This document shows, piece by piece, positions 8,026-16,040 of a stretch of 23,763 nt of DNA. Source of the DNA: H2-BAC3 sp045863035 (GTDB lineage Bacteria; Bacteroidota; Ignavibacteria; Ignavibacteriales; Ignavibacteriaceae); NCBI GenBank assembly GCA_045863035.1, contig BTUV01000042.1, positions 1 to 23,763 on the forward strand, in the 5' to 3' direction. Below the pieces are notes generated by a model. The model searched no databases. It saw only the letters and a list, made by a program, of their open reading frames with translations, and was not told the origin of the DNA. Each line of letters starts with the position of its first letter. Position 1 is the stretch's first letter. Both the position numbers and the translations under genes were made by a program.

Positions 8026-8859
8026 CTACAAATTATAATTTTGTTCTGGTTCACTAACTAATAATAGCTTGGGTTGTCTTTCTATTTTCTCAATTCTAGC
8101 TCTCGCTATTGTACAATATTCATGGCTTATGTCAATTCCTGCATAAATTCTTCCCATTTCTGCGGCGACTCTTGGTGTAGTTCCGCTACCGCACATAGGA
8201 TCAAATACCGTATCACCAGGATTAGTCCAGGAATAAATATGATCTCTGACCAACTGGCAAGGAAAGGGAGCCGGATGACCTTTTGCCTCTTGATCTTCAT
8301 CTTTTTTACCAACTACATACTCCCAAATATTCCCTTTAATCTTCTTATCCTTAACCGGTTTGGCAAGTTTCTCCCTTTTCTGGTCATTCTTTGAATAATT
8401 TTTATATGTTGTGCCATTCAGTTCAAGACCGGCATGAACACAATCAACCATTATAGGATTATGAGTTTTTACCACGCCTTTACTAAAAACGAACATATAT
8501 TCAAATTCGTTATTGTAACGCTTTCTGTAAATTTGTGGAATTGGATTCCTTTTCCGAAAAATCATTGTGTCGTGTAAATTAAATCCAATGCTCTTAAAGA
8601 AAAGCGCTTGTTTAAAACTGGTGCCTGTTTCACTGCCGTCTATAGTCGAATCAGCAACCACCCAAACCAATACTCCTCCCGGTTTTGTAATTCGGAACAG
8701 TTCTTTTGCAATATCCTGAAAAGGAAATACATATCCTTTATAATTTCTCAAATCATCATAAGGGGGTGAGGTTACGGTTAAGTCAATCTCATCATGATCA
8801 AATTGACTCATTATCTCTACGCAATTCCCTTCGATAATTTCATTTTTAAATTTATTCAT
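8026..8859 (-). CDS. type II DNA methyltransferase, HindIII-type modification enzyme
   Basis: This 277-residue S-adenosylmethionine-dependent DNA methyltransferase would modify the site cut by the neighbouring endonuclease. Motif IV is TSPPYDDLRNY (SPPY at 31-34). Motif I, FDPMCGSGTT, comes near the C-terminus (219-228). This order, catalytic motif before the SAM motif, defines beta-class amino-methyltransferases. SPPY is compatible with N6-adenine or N4-cytosine methylation. M.HindIII is a beta-class enzyme that makes N6-methyladenine in AAGCTT, so that modification is the best guess here. The gene starts nine bases after the endonuclease stop codon, so both are probably on one transcript with the endonuclease first. 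No controller (C) protein gene is visible. Base composition is noticeably more A/T-rich than the genes from 13543 onwards. Confidence 0.92.
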   Translation of the reverse strand: MNKFKNEIIEGNCVEIMSQFDHDEIDLTVTSPPYDDLRNYKGYVFPFQDIAKELFRITKPGGVLVWVVADSTIDGSETGTSFKQALFFKSIGFNLHDTMIFRKRNPIPQIYRKRYNNEFEYMFVFSKGVVKTHNPIMVDCVHAGLELNGTTYKNYSKNDQKREKLAKPVKDKKIKGNIWEYVVGKKDEDQEAKGHPAPFPCQLVRDHIYSWTNPGDTVFDPMCGSGTTPRVAAEMGRIYAGIDISHEYCTIARARIEKIERQPKLLLVSEPEQNYNL

Positions 8860-8868
8860 ACGTAAAAA

Positions 8869-9783
8869 TCATTTTATATCAAACAGTTTATTATCAGATA
8901 TTGAAGTAATTGTTTTGATCTTACTTTCAAATTTTCGCGCTTTAATTAAAGCATTGAGCGCCTCAGCATGTGTCATTCTCATAACTTTTTCTCTTTCGGA
9001 GGAAAGAAAAGTGAGCGCTTCTTCCTTTGCCAACGCAATTGAAAGAGCGGATGCTTCCTTCTCCGTATGCCAAAGAGCGTCAATTTTCTTTGAGTATGCT
9101 AATATCACACTGTTAATCCCAAGCCAATACCCCGGCGCTGATTTTGTTGGATTTAATGAGTTAACAGTCTGAAATATTTTGGTAAGCAGATTTCGTGCCT
9201 TGCTTGTTCCTTCTAAAGAAGAATAATTCAATATCAATACCAGGTGAGAGTAAGAAAAAATGCAAACATTTCTTGTTGTCGCCTGCAGGTAAATCTGACT
9301 ATTTGCCGAAGGTAATTGATAAATAGGGCAGCAAACCATTGCAAATGGTTTGCCGCGTTTCCAGGTATCAATCGCCTGGATTTTAAAATCTTTTTGATTC
9401 TTGGCTGTACGGCTAAGCCGGAAAGATTTAGCATCCGCAACAAAACTATATTCTTTGGCAAACACCTCAACATCAGCAGCGTCTGCTCTTTCTTTTAAAA
9501 CAATACTCTTTAATCCAAGATATCTGAATGCAAAGGATAATAAATAATCTGTGTATTTGGAATAAAGTTTTTCCTCACTACTATCATGAGAATAGGATTC
9601 AGGTATGCTGCCACAAAGTCTTAAATGATCAATAAGTGCCGCAACACCGAATCGATTAAATTCTTTTTCGAGTTTTTCTGCTAACTTCGTGGTATCAGTT
9701 CCAAAACTTCCGCTAAGTTTCTGAAGTTCCTCAATCCAATAAGTCCGTCTTTTTTGGGCGGTTTTGGAAATTATATCGCTCAT
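8869..9783 (-). CDS. HindIII-family type II restriction endonuclease
   Basis: This 304-residue endonuclease closely resembles HindIII (about 300 residues). The segment DAKSFRLSRTAKNQKDFK (117-134) is, from memory, essentially identical to HindIII around its catalytic D-x-K motif. Here that motif is D117-A-K119. Upstream, EEKLYSKYTDYLLSFAFRYLGL and the KERADAADVEVFAKEYSFVADAK stretch also match in order and spacing, including the acidic residues before the motif. Predicted target is AAGCTT, cleaved after the first A. The gene is first in a restriction-modification operon, followed after nine bases by the methyltransferase. The ATG at 9783 has no visible Shine-Dalgarno sequence. The reading frame is intact and the active-site motif is present, so an active enzyme is expected. 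Specificity is inferred from similarity. Confidence 0.93.
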   Translation of the reverse strand: MSDIISKTAQKRRTYWIEELQKLSGSFGTDTTKLAEKLEKEFNRFGVAALIDHLRLCGSIPESYSHDSSEEKLYSKYTDYLLSFAFRYLGLKSIVLKERADAADVEVFAKEYSFVADAKSFRLSRTAKNQKDFKIQAIDTWKRGKPFAMVCCPIYQLPSANSQIYLQATTRNVCIFSYSHLVLILNYSSLEGTSKARNLLTKIFQTVNSLNPTKSAPGYWLGINSVILAYSKKIDALWHTEKEASALSIALAKEEALTFLSSEREKVMRMTHAEALNALIKARKFESKIKTITSISDNKLFDIK

Positions 9784-10001
9784 GCTATTTTACTAAATAT
9801 TTGTATTGACAAGTATTAAACAGAACCTGATTGAGAATGTTGAAAACATTGTCTGATTATCACTAAAACCCAATAGATCGTCATCAATTTAAGGCAAATA
9901 TACCAATTTTGACTCATATATTCTATAACTACGATTTTCTTATGGCAATAAGTTAAGCAATGATTATGGTTTTGTGAGTGGGCAAAAATTAGTTGCCCTG
10001 T

Positions 10002-11057
10002 TTACTTCCTTCCCCTAAAATAATCAAACAGTTCTGTGAGGGTTTGGGAGGCAAAGTTTTGCTTTATCCGGCGGAAACCCTCACCATAGACGGGGTCAGA
10101 ATCTGACTCGAGCATTCTTATAACCATTGGTGCGGCCGGGTCATTGCTGCGGCTAAGCCAGAACCACGAAATAAAATTACAGCTTCCTTCGGTGGTCGGC
10201 CCATCCAGCGTGCCAAGACCGTTCTGATGAAACCAGACATGCATGAGTTCATGGGCGATGATTGACTCAGTATATACCGGAGGCAGTCCATTCAGTATAT
10301 AAACAGTGAAAGAAGCGGTCTCTTTGATGAGTTTGTCATTCCGGTATTCACTTTTAATCTGTGAGTCACAAAAGCCGCGCAGATTTTCAGAATACGATTT
10401 TCCTGCTTTACTTTTAAGAGTATGCTTATCAACCCCTTTGACCGAAACATTTTCAGACCTTATGCTGAAGCCGGAAGAGCTGAGCCCTGAGAGTACTTTC
10501 TTAAACAGTGCATTAAACGACACACCGGTAAATACCGCGTTAACGTGGCAGAGCTTGCAGACGGTTCTGCCATCATTGTATCGGACTCCGCCTCCGGTGA
10601 TGTCGGGTGCAGTCAGGCGCGAGCAGGCATCGCATTTTGCGTATTGCTTTTCGTGAGAGGAGTGAAACTCATTACCATATATATCAGCAGTTATATATCC
10701 GGTCAGCCCTTCTTTGCAGACGGCACATTTCTGCTCGATGCTGCCGCGGTAACACTCCTCATGGTATTTTTTCCCGTCGAATGAAACGTACGAGCTTTTG
10801 AGAACTTTGCCGCAGAGGTCGCAGAAGGGGGCATGCTTTTCGGTCAGGCAGTCCGGGTGGTAGAATTTTTCTTTCTCATAGGAGTAGGAACCCGAAATCA
10901 CCTCACCGCAAGAGGTACAAAGAAAATGCTCCGGGTGGAAATTCCTTCCTTCAGCCGAAACATAAGCGCCCTCAATGCTTTTTTTGCAATGAAAGCAAGT
11001 GGTCCGGGCGCAGGTGAAAGAGAATGTCAAAAGGAGAAAAAAAACTATTGCTATCAA
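10002..11057 (-). CDS. secreted LIM-domain protein with DA1-type metallopeptidase domain
   Basis: This 351-residue protein begins with a hydrophobic stretch (about 2-17, ending TCA-R) that looks like a signal peptide without the usual basic residues. Two LIM-type double zinc fingers follow. The first runs from C21-x2-C24 through HFLCTSC to HPDC. The second runs from CDLC through KYHEEC and CAVC to HSSH. A further C-x2-C...C-x2-C zinc ribbon begins at KCDAC and ends at CKLC. The C-terminal part has a zinc-peptidase site, H269-E-L-M-H273-x-W, with E290-G-x-C downstream. This matches the HExMHxW...EGxC layout of the plant DA1 peptidase family. DA1 proteins also combine LIM-like fingers with this peptidase. 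The reading frame must start after an in-frame TAA 18 bases upstream, and only TTG (11057) is available, so the start is uncertain. Substrate unknown. Confidence 0.82.
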   Translation of the reverse strand: MIAIVFFLLLTFSFTCARTTCFHCKKSIEGAYVSAEGRNFHPEHFLCTSCGEVISGSYSYEKEKFYHPDCLTEKHAPFCDLCGKVLKSSYVSFDGKKYHEECYRGSIEQKCAVCKEGLTGYITADIYGNEFHSSHEKQYAKCDACSRLTAPDITGGGVRYNDGRTVCKLCHVNAVFTGVSFNALFKKVLSGLSSSGFSIRSENVSVKGVDKHTLKSKAGKSYSENLRGFCDSQIKSEYRNDKLIKETASFTVYILNGLPPVYTESIIAHELMHVWFHQNGLGTLDGPTTEGSCNFISWFWLSRSNDPAAPMVIRMLESDSDPVYGEGFRRIKQNFASQTLTELFDYFRGRK

Positions 11058-11130
11058 AAAAACACTCGCGTTTTATTCAGACCATAGTAACAAATTTGCT
11101 TCGTGATTCAATTACAGTTTCAATTATTAA

Positions 11131-12105
11131 TCAGACAGCGAGGGAGATTACCTTTTTTGTTAGTAGTTGAAAATCACTATATGCTGCCGCAACCGCGTTC
11201 ACATGAGCACCGATAGCACCGTCTGCGGGTTTTAAAAGAAACATTGGTTTGCGCGCTTCCATCGCCATTGGCATAAGACTGTGATAATGTTTTAATAATG
11301 CCAGGCAATAACGATCGTCTTCAATAGTATTGGTGTTATCATCAATATTTAAAACCGCACCATGAAATACACCAGGAATTCTATTCGCCCACTTGAGATA
11401 AGATTTAACAGGTAGCTGCTCTTTTATTCTATGCTGCATTATTACATAGCCAAGAGGAAGCATGCTTGCAGGGGGAAGAATTAATTGAGGATCCGGATTT
11501 TCCTGAATGCGTTTATTCCACTCTCTTCTCCAATTTTCAAGACGTCCGCCGAGATTTTTTAATCCTTGTAAAGAAAATAAGTCTGCGGCCATTGGAACGA
11601 TTATGTAATCCGCACAAATCATAACTGCCCGATTAATTGCACCAAAATCCGGACCAACATCTATGATGCAATAATCTGATTTAAAATTATGTCCTGCCTG
11701 CTGAAGAATTCGGTAAAATGAAGAGCTAATCCGGAAAGCAGCTTCATCTCCATCATTGCACTTTTCCCAGTTTTCACTTAATTTGTCTTCAAAAACAGAA
11801 AGCTCCAAGTCGCCGGCTATTAAACCGATTCCTGTAGTGACCTCAATTATGTGAGGGGTAAGTATATCTCCCAGTCCTCTGTCAAGAGGTTTAAGGGAAT
11901 GCATTATGGTCGCGCGATCAATGTCATTGCTATATATGTCAATTTGCTTTTCTTCACTCAGAAACATTGAAGTAAGATTTGCCTGCGGATCGAGATCGGC
12001 CGCCAGGACTGTATGCCCAAGCTCAGCAAGCATATATGCAAAGTGATAAACAAGTGTGGTTTTTCCGACTCCTCCTTTGTTGTTAAAAAAAGCAATCGTT
12101 CTCAT
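11131..12105 (-). CDS. ParA-like P-loop ATPase
   Basis: This is a 324-residue cytoplasmic ATPase of the ParA/MinD (AAA_31) type. The deviant Walker A motif NNKGGVGKTT (8-17) has both signature lysines (K10, K15). ADLDPQANLT (36-45) and the Walker B-like CIIDVGPDFG complete the ATP site. The C-terminal region (LGYVIMQHRIKEQLPVKSYLKW...PGVFHGAVLN) is longer than in plasmid ParA. No parB gene or repeated parS-like sites are visible, so a plasmid or chromosome segregation role is not supported. Its ATG overlaps the stop of the upstream AlbA_2/HATPase gene by four bases (ATGA), which implies translational coupling and a shared function. Such accessory ParA proteins occur in phage-defence neighbourhoods, but no known system is assigned here. 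Confidence 0.88.
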   Translation of the reverse strand: MRTIAFFNNKGGVGKTTLVYHFAYMLAELGHTVLAADLDPQANLTSMFLSEEKQIDIYSNDIDRATIMHSLKPLDRGLGDILTPHIIEVTTGIGLIAGDLELSVFEDKLSENWEKCNDGDEAAFRISSSFYRILQQAGHNFKSDYCIIDVGPDFGAINRAVMICADYIIVPMAADLFSLQGLKNLGGRLENWRREWNKRIQENPDPQLILPPASMLPLGYVIMQHRIKEQLPVKSYLKWANRIPGVFHGAVLNIDDNTNTIEDDRYCLALLKHYHSLMPMAMEARKPMFLLKPADGAIGAHVNAVAAAYSDFQLLTKKVISLAV

Positions 12106-13286
12106 TTGTTTTTCCCAAATATCGTAACAGAAAAAGTGGTCAACTCATTGTAACTAAACACCGGTTCGGGGTTGCCGTGTCTTTCAAGCGCGGCTTTTGC
12201 TCTTTTGATTCCAACATTAAATTTATTTACATATCCAAGTGTATATGCTGCTTCGGCTATAGTTGGATTTCGATAATCGTTTTCATTCGGAAAATTTTCC
12301 GGTCTGGCTTTACCGTAGAGCCCACCCGCGTTGGAAATCTCGATTCGGTCATCAAATTCATAAAACTTAACGGGAGCATGAGACTGATAATCTCTGTGAA
12401 TGACCGCGTTATATAACAGCTCCTTAATTGCAGATACCGGGTAGTTATAAGAATGCTGCCCACCTATCTCATGAAGAGTTTTTCTGATGATATTTGCTTT
12501 GATAAATTCATCCATTTGTCTCATTTGCGTGGTCAGATCGCCTGAAAACCTCTTCTCATAGATAAAATCCGAAGTAACATCTCTGCCTTCAAACCTGATA
12601 TATTGAACATATCCGCCGGGGAGATAGAGAAGTGGATTGCTTCCAAACATAAGAATTGCTGCATTAGTAGGGCAATCTGCTTTCAAGTCATAGAATTTCA
12701 GTGAAGCAAGTTGTTGTTTTTCATTCCTGCCGTTTTCAAGCAATGTTTCACTGTCTATGGCATTTGGAAGATAGGTAAACTTAAAAATTTCCATACTTAA
12801 GTCGTTAAGAGTACTGCCATAGCAAGGGAGAGAGTCAAATGAACTTGCAAAGGAGCTGCGTTTTTCGCTTAATATCCTTTCTTCAGCTTCACTGGCAACA
12901 CTACTTCTTGGACCCAAACGGATATAAACTTTCCCTTTATAACGAAAGGGTGGCTGCTTCCCAGGCAATACTTCTGCAACCGCAACATAACCATCGGGGA
13001 AACTAAAACCCTGGACATTTATGAATGGAGGAGGGACAACTCTGCCGTCATTACGAAAATCCATGAGCGTTTGGAGAATATTTTCATTCTCATGTATCCC
13101 CGCAATCCTTCCATCATCGTGAACGCCAACAATCAGATATCCCGGCTTACCGGAGGCCGGAAAGTCATTGGAAAACGCACAAATGGCCTCGCCGAATTTT
13201 TCTTTGTCTGTTAAAGAAATAGTCTTTTCGATCTGAAATTGCTCACCGCCGGGGAGAATTCTTTCAAGTTCTTCTTTGCTAATCAT
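12102..13286 (-). CDS. AlbA_2 (Schlafen-like) and HATPase_c_4 domain protein
   Basis: This is a 394-residue protein. Its N-terminal domain (about 15-145) has the AlbA_2/Schlafen pattern: E20-K21, the AFSND segment (37-41), GYLIVGVHDDGRIAGI (49-64) and VYIRLGPRS. The C-terminal half (about 287-390) carries a GHKL-type ATPase signature: ELLYNAVIHRDY (289-300, with the N-box Asn293) and the ISNAGGL box (317-323). This is the usual architecture of proteins annotated as 'putative DNA-binding/ATP-dependent helicase-like' transcriptional regulators, although no helicase motifs exist. It is the first gene of a two-gene unit, with its TGA overlapping the ATG of the ParA-like gene. Its 5' side faces the divergent lipoprotein gene across 256 bases, where the promoters should lie. 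The cellular role is unknown; a regulatory or defence function is inferred. Confidence 0.85.
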   Translation of the reverse strand: MISKEELERILPGGEQFQIEKTISLTDKEKFGEAICAFSNDFPASGKPGYLIVGVHDDGRIAGIHENENILQTLMDFRNDGRVVPPPFINVQGFSFPDGYVAVAEVLPGKQPPFRYKGKVYIRLGPRSSVASEAEERILSEKRSSFASSFDSLPCYGSTLNDLSMEIFKFTYLPNAIDSETLLENGRNEKQQLASLKFYDLKADCPTNAAILMFGSNPLLYLPGGYVQYIRFEGRDVTSDFIYEKRFSGDLTTQMRQMDEFIKANIIRKTLHEIGGQHSYNYPVSAIKELLYNAVIHRDYQSHAPVKFYEFDDRIEISNAGGLYGKARPENFPNENDYRNPTIAEAAYTLGYVNKFNVGIKRAKAALERHGNPEPVFSYNELTTFSVTIFGKNK

Positions 13287-13542
13287 AGTGCTAAATTAAG
13301 AATTTCGGGGCTGTTTATCAATTGATATTTATTTACCGGTATCAAACTACGACATCGGTTAGTCTTGGGAAACATAAAAGAGATGATTGATCGCTTCCCG
13401 GTAACAACGAGCCAAATAAAGTTTGGGAGATTAACGTAAATCCCGCAATAAAAAGACCCACTTCCCTCACATCAAACCCAAATAGCTGTTCGGTGTGTCA
13501 AAAATCTAACGGCTCTTAGCGGTTTTCTTTTTATTTTTAACA

Positions 13543-14553
13543 ATGGTCTTTTTTAACGGAATTCATCAAAAAACAGGTTTCAGAGCGGAGATTCTGCTCT
13601 TTATTCTGGTTTCTTTCTGCTGGTCATCCTGCGATGCGCCGAGGTCCAACCCTCTTGACCCGGAGAATCCTGCAAACCGGATTTACCGGCTAAAGGGAAC
13701 AGTGCTTTCCGCAGAAAAGAACCCCAGACCGCTTGGGGGAGTTTCGGTTTTCTGGCAGAATGAAAATCTTTCAACCCGCTCGGCAGACGATGGCTCATTT
13801 ACCCTCCAATGTGAAAAAAGAACTCCGGGCTGGCTGGTCTTTACCCTTGAGGGGTACTCTGCAGATTCGATAATGATCAACTGGAGCAGCGAAAAATCTG
13901 TAACGGTTAGTCCGCGGCTGAATGCGCTGCCTGAGCTTAGCGGTTTGAATATATACAGCACCGTAAGAAACAAATACAGCAATACAGAATTTCTGCTCTT
14001 TTTTGAAGTTACCCTTACCGATGCTGATGATGATATTGATTCGGTAAAGATAATCTGTGCTCCGCTCGGGGTTGAGGTAGCGCTTACCAAGCAAACAGCT
14101 TCTTATTTTGAAGGCCGGTTTTATGACTACGAACTTGAACTGACTGAGTTTAATGATGTTATTGGCAAACAGTTTCAGGTAGTTGCGGTTACTCAGTCGG
14201 GAAATACTTTTCAGGTAGGAAGCTCAACGGTGCTGCGGGTGATTCGTGATGAAATTGAAGTGCTAACGCCGAAAAACTCAGATACGTTAACCACACAGAC
14301 TCCGATGCTTACCTGGAACCGGTTTACTCCGGGTTTTTCCTTTACCTACACTATTGAGATATATACCGATGAGACTGAACCGGTTTTACGGTGGCGGAAA
14401 GAAAACGTGTCGGCAGATGAGATTTTTATGCAGGTGGAAACGCCGCTTACCGTAACCCAGAATAACGACCGCTTTTTCTGGGTGATCTGGTGCATTGATG
14501 AATATAAAAACAAATCCCGCTCGAAACCCGCGGGCTTCACTATACGGCCGTAA
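13543..14553 (+). CDS. putative lipoprotein with carboxypeptidase-regulatory-like domain
   Basis: This 336-residue exported protein has a hydrophobic segment at 17-26, then SFCWSSC30DAPRSNPLDPENP. The cysteine at 30 is the probable lipidation site, although the lipobox (W-S-S-C) is imperfect. The C-D-x-P-R-x-N-P-L-D-P start after lipidation is characteristic of Ignavibacteria-type lipoproteins. A beta-rich CarboxypepD_reg-like domain follows (about 45-115: RLKGTVLSAEKNPRPLGGVSVFW...DDGSFTLQCEKRTPGWLVF). The C-terminal region (about 240-336) looks like an immunoglobulin/fibronectin-type fold (VLTPKNSDTLTTQTPMLTWNR). The stop (14551-14553) overlaps the start of the sigma-54 activator, so it leads the operon. 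A surface or periplasmic ligand-sensing role for the downstream signalling pair is an inference only. Confidence 0.8.
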   Translation: MVFFNGIHQKTGFRAEILLFILVSFCWSSCDAPRSNPLDPENPANRIYRLKGTVLSAEKNPRPLGGVSVFWQNENLSTRSADDGSFTLQCEKRTPGWLVFTLEGYSADSIMINWSSEKSVTVSPRLNALPELSGLNIYSTVRNKYSNTEFLLFFEVTLTDADDDIDSVKIICAPLGVEVALTKQTASYFEGRFYDYELELTEFNDVIGKQFQVVAVTQSGNTFQVGSSTVLRVIRDEIEVLTPKNSDTLTTQTPMLTWNRFTPGFSFTYTIEIYTDETEPVLRWRKENVSADEIFMQVETPLTVTQNNDRFFWVIWCIDEYKNKSRSKPAGFTIRP

Positions 14554-16037
14554 TGAATATAGTTGATAAATTCGGATATATAAAGAACCTGACGCGCGAA
14601 CAGTTTGAAGCGCTGCAATCCATTAGCCAGCTTCTTAACCGTGAGGTGTATGAGGAGGATATCGTAAATGATATGCTGGACTGGGTGCTTCATGTGGTTA
14701 ACGCAGAGCGGGTTGGGTTTGCGCGCTACGAACAGGCGGATGAACGTTTTCAGCTTATTGCATCGCGAAACGTCAACAAAGATGTTACAAACCGTCTTGA
14801 TGATTTTTCGGTGGGGATATTCCGTCAGGTAGTGCTGCGCAAACAGCCGGTGCTTTATCACGATGTGCAAAATGAGGAAGGGCTTTCGCAATTTGCAAGT
14901 GTGCTGATTAAAAAAATCAGATCGGTTATTGGAGTTCCCCTTGTTAAGAACGATGAAGTGTGGGGAGTTATAGTTGCCGACAGTCAGTCAGACCGGCGGG
15001 AGTTTACTGATTCCAATCTGCTTTTTCTTAATTTTATTGCCAACCTTGTTTCTCTTGCATTAGACCGCGCGGTTAAACTTCGTGTATTAGCGGAAGATAA
15101 CCTGTTATTAAAGCAGCGGGTTGAAGAATATACAGAAGTGCCTGACATGATCGGCACAAGCAAACCGATGAAGGATTTATTAAAACTTATTAACCGGGTG
15201 GCTGCATCAGACGCAACGGTGCTCTTGCTGGGTGAAAGCGGAACGGGTAAAGATCTTGCAGCTAATGCAATCCACCGACTGAGCAGCAGACGCGAAAACC
15301 CGTTTCTTGCCCAGTTCTGCGGTTCAATACCAGATTCACTTCTTGAGAGTGAACTCTTCGGATATAAAAAGGGTGCATTCACCGGCGCCGGTGCTGATAA
15401 AAAAGGCCTGCTTGAAGCCGCCGACAACGGCACTTTTTTTCTCGATGAAATAGCTGATATATCACAGGCACTTCAGGCAAAATTGCTGCGCGTGCTTGAG
15501 AACAGAGAGATAATACGGCTCGGTGATACACAACCGCGAAAAATAAACGTACGAATTATTACTGCTACCAATAAAGATTTACAGCAAATGGTTAAGGAGG
15601 GGACATTCCGTGAAGATTTATTTTACCGGCTGAATGTTTTTCCTATACGCATCCCGCCTCTGCGTGAAAGAAAAGAAGATATACCGCTTCTTGCACAGCA
15701 CTTTATAGAAAAGCTCGGACGTAACGAACTGAAACTTGGCAGATTTGCGCTGCTTAAGCTGGAAAAATATCACTGGCCGGGTAATATACGTCAGCTTCTG
15801 AATGTTCTTCAGCGTGCCATTATCCTTTGTGACGGTGAGCGCATTGAAGAAGAACACATTATTATAGAAGAACAGCAGGAGACGCTCAGCTTTAGCGGCA
15901 CTATGGAAGAGTTTGAAAAACGTCTCCTGATAAAACGTCTTGAAGAACACAATGGCAACCGGACTCAGACCGCTGAGTCACTCGGTGTATCAGTCAGATG
16001 GGTGCAGTTAAAGCTGAAAGAGATGGAAAACAAGTAA
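14553..16037 (+). CDS. sigma-54-dependent transcriptional activator with GAF sensor domain
   Basis: This 494-residue bacterial enhancer-binding protein activates RNA polymerase bound to sigma-54. An N-terminal GAF domain (about 20-175, ending IGVPLVKNDEVWGVIVADS) is the sensory module in place of a response-regulator receiver. The AAA+ domain has Walker A GESGTGKD (227-234), the sigma-54 contact loop GAFTGA (274-279) intact, Walker B GTFFLDEIADI, the arginine-finger region REDLFYRLNVFPIRIPPLRER, and WPGNIRQL. A Fis-type helix-turn-helix (HTH_8) ends the protein (RTQTAESLGVSVRWVQLKLKE). Its ATG shares one base with the lipoprotein stop (TAATG), and the kinase gene starts three bases after its own stop. 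A matching -24/-12 promoter lies at 17637-17653, making the Kelch gene a likely target. No receiver domain is present, so phosphorylation by the adjacent kinase is one possible input. Confidence 0.96.
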   Translation: MNIVDKFGYIKNLTREQFEALQSISQLLNREVYEEDIVNDMLDWVLHVVNAERVGFARYEQADERFQLIASRNVNKDVTNRLDDFSVGIFRQVVLRKQPVLYHDVQNEEGLSQFASVLIKKIRSVIGVPLVKNDEVWGVIVADSQSDRREFTDSNLLFLNFIANLVSLALDRAVKLRVLAEDNLLLKQRVEEYTEVPDMIGTSKPMKDLLKLINRVAASDATVLLLGESGTGKDLAANAIHRLSSRRENPFLAQFCGSIPDSLLESELFGYKKGAFTGAGADKKGLLEAADNGTFFLDEIADISQALQAKLLRVLENREIIRLGDTQPRKINVRIITATNKDLQQMVKEGTFREDLFYRLNVFPIRIPPLRERKEDIPLLAQHFIEKLGRNELKLGRFALLKLEKYHWPGNIRQLLNVLQRAIILCDGERIEEEHIIIEEQQETLSFSGTMEEFEKRLLIKRLEEHNGNRTQTAESLGVSVRWVQLKLKEMENK

Positions 16038-16040
16038 GCC

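Noticed and set aside
11131..13286. Interpretation as a plasmid partition locus.
   Set aside because: A ParA-like ATPase is present, but there is no ParB, no iterated centromere-like sites and no replication gene.
14346..14891. Minus-strand 181-codon reading frame over the lipoprotein/activator junction.
   Set aside because: It is a shadow of two well-supported plus-strand genes. Its translation has no family features.
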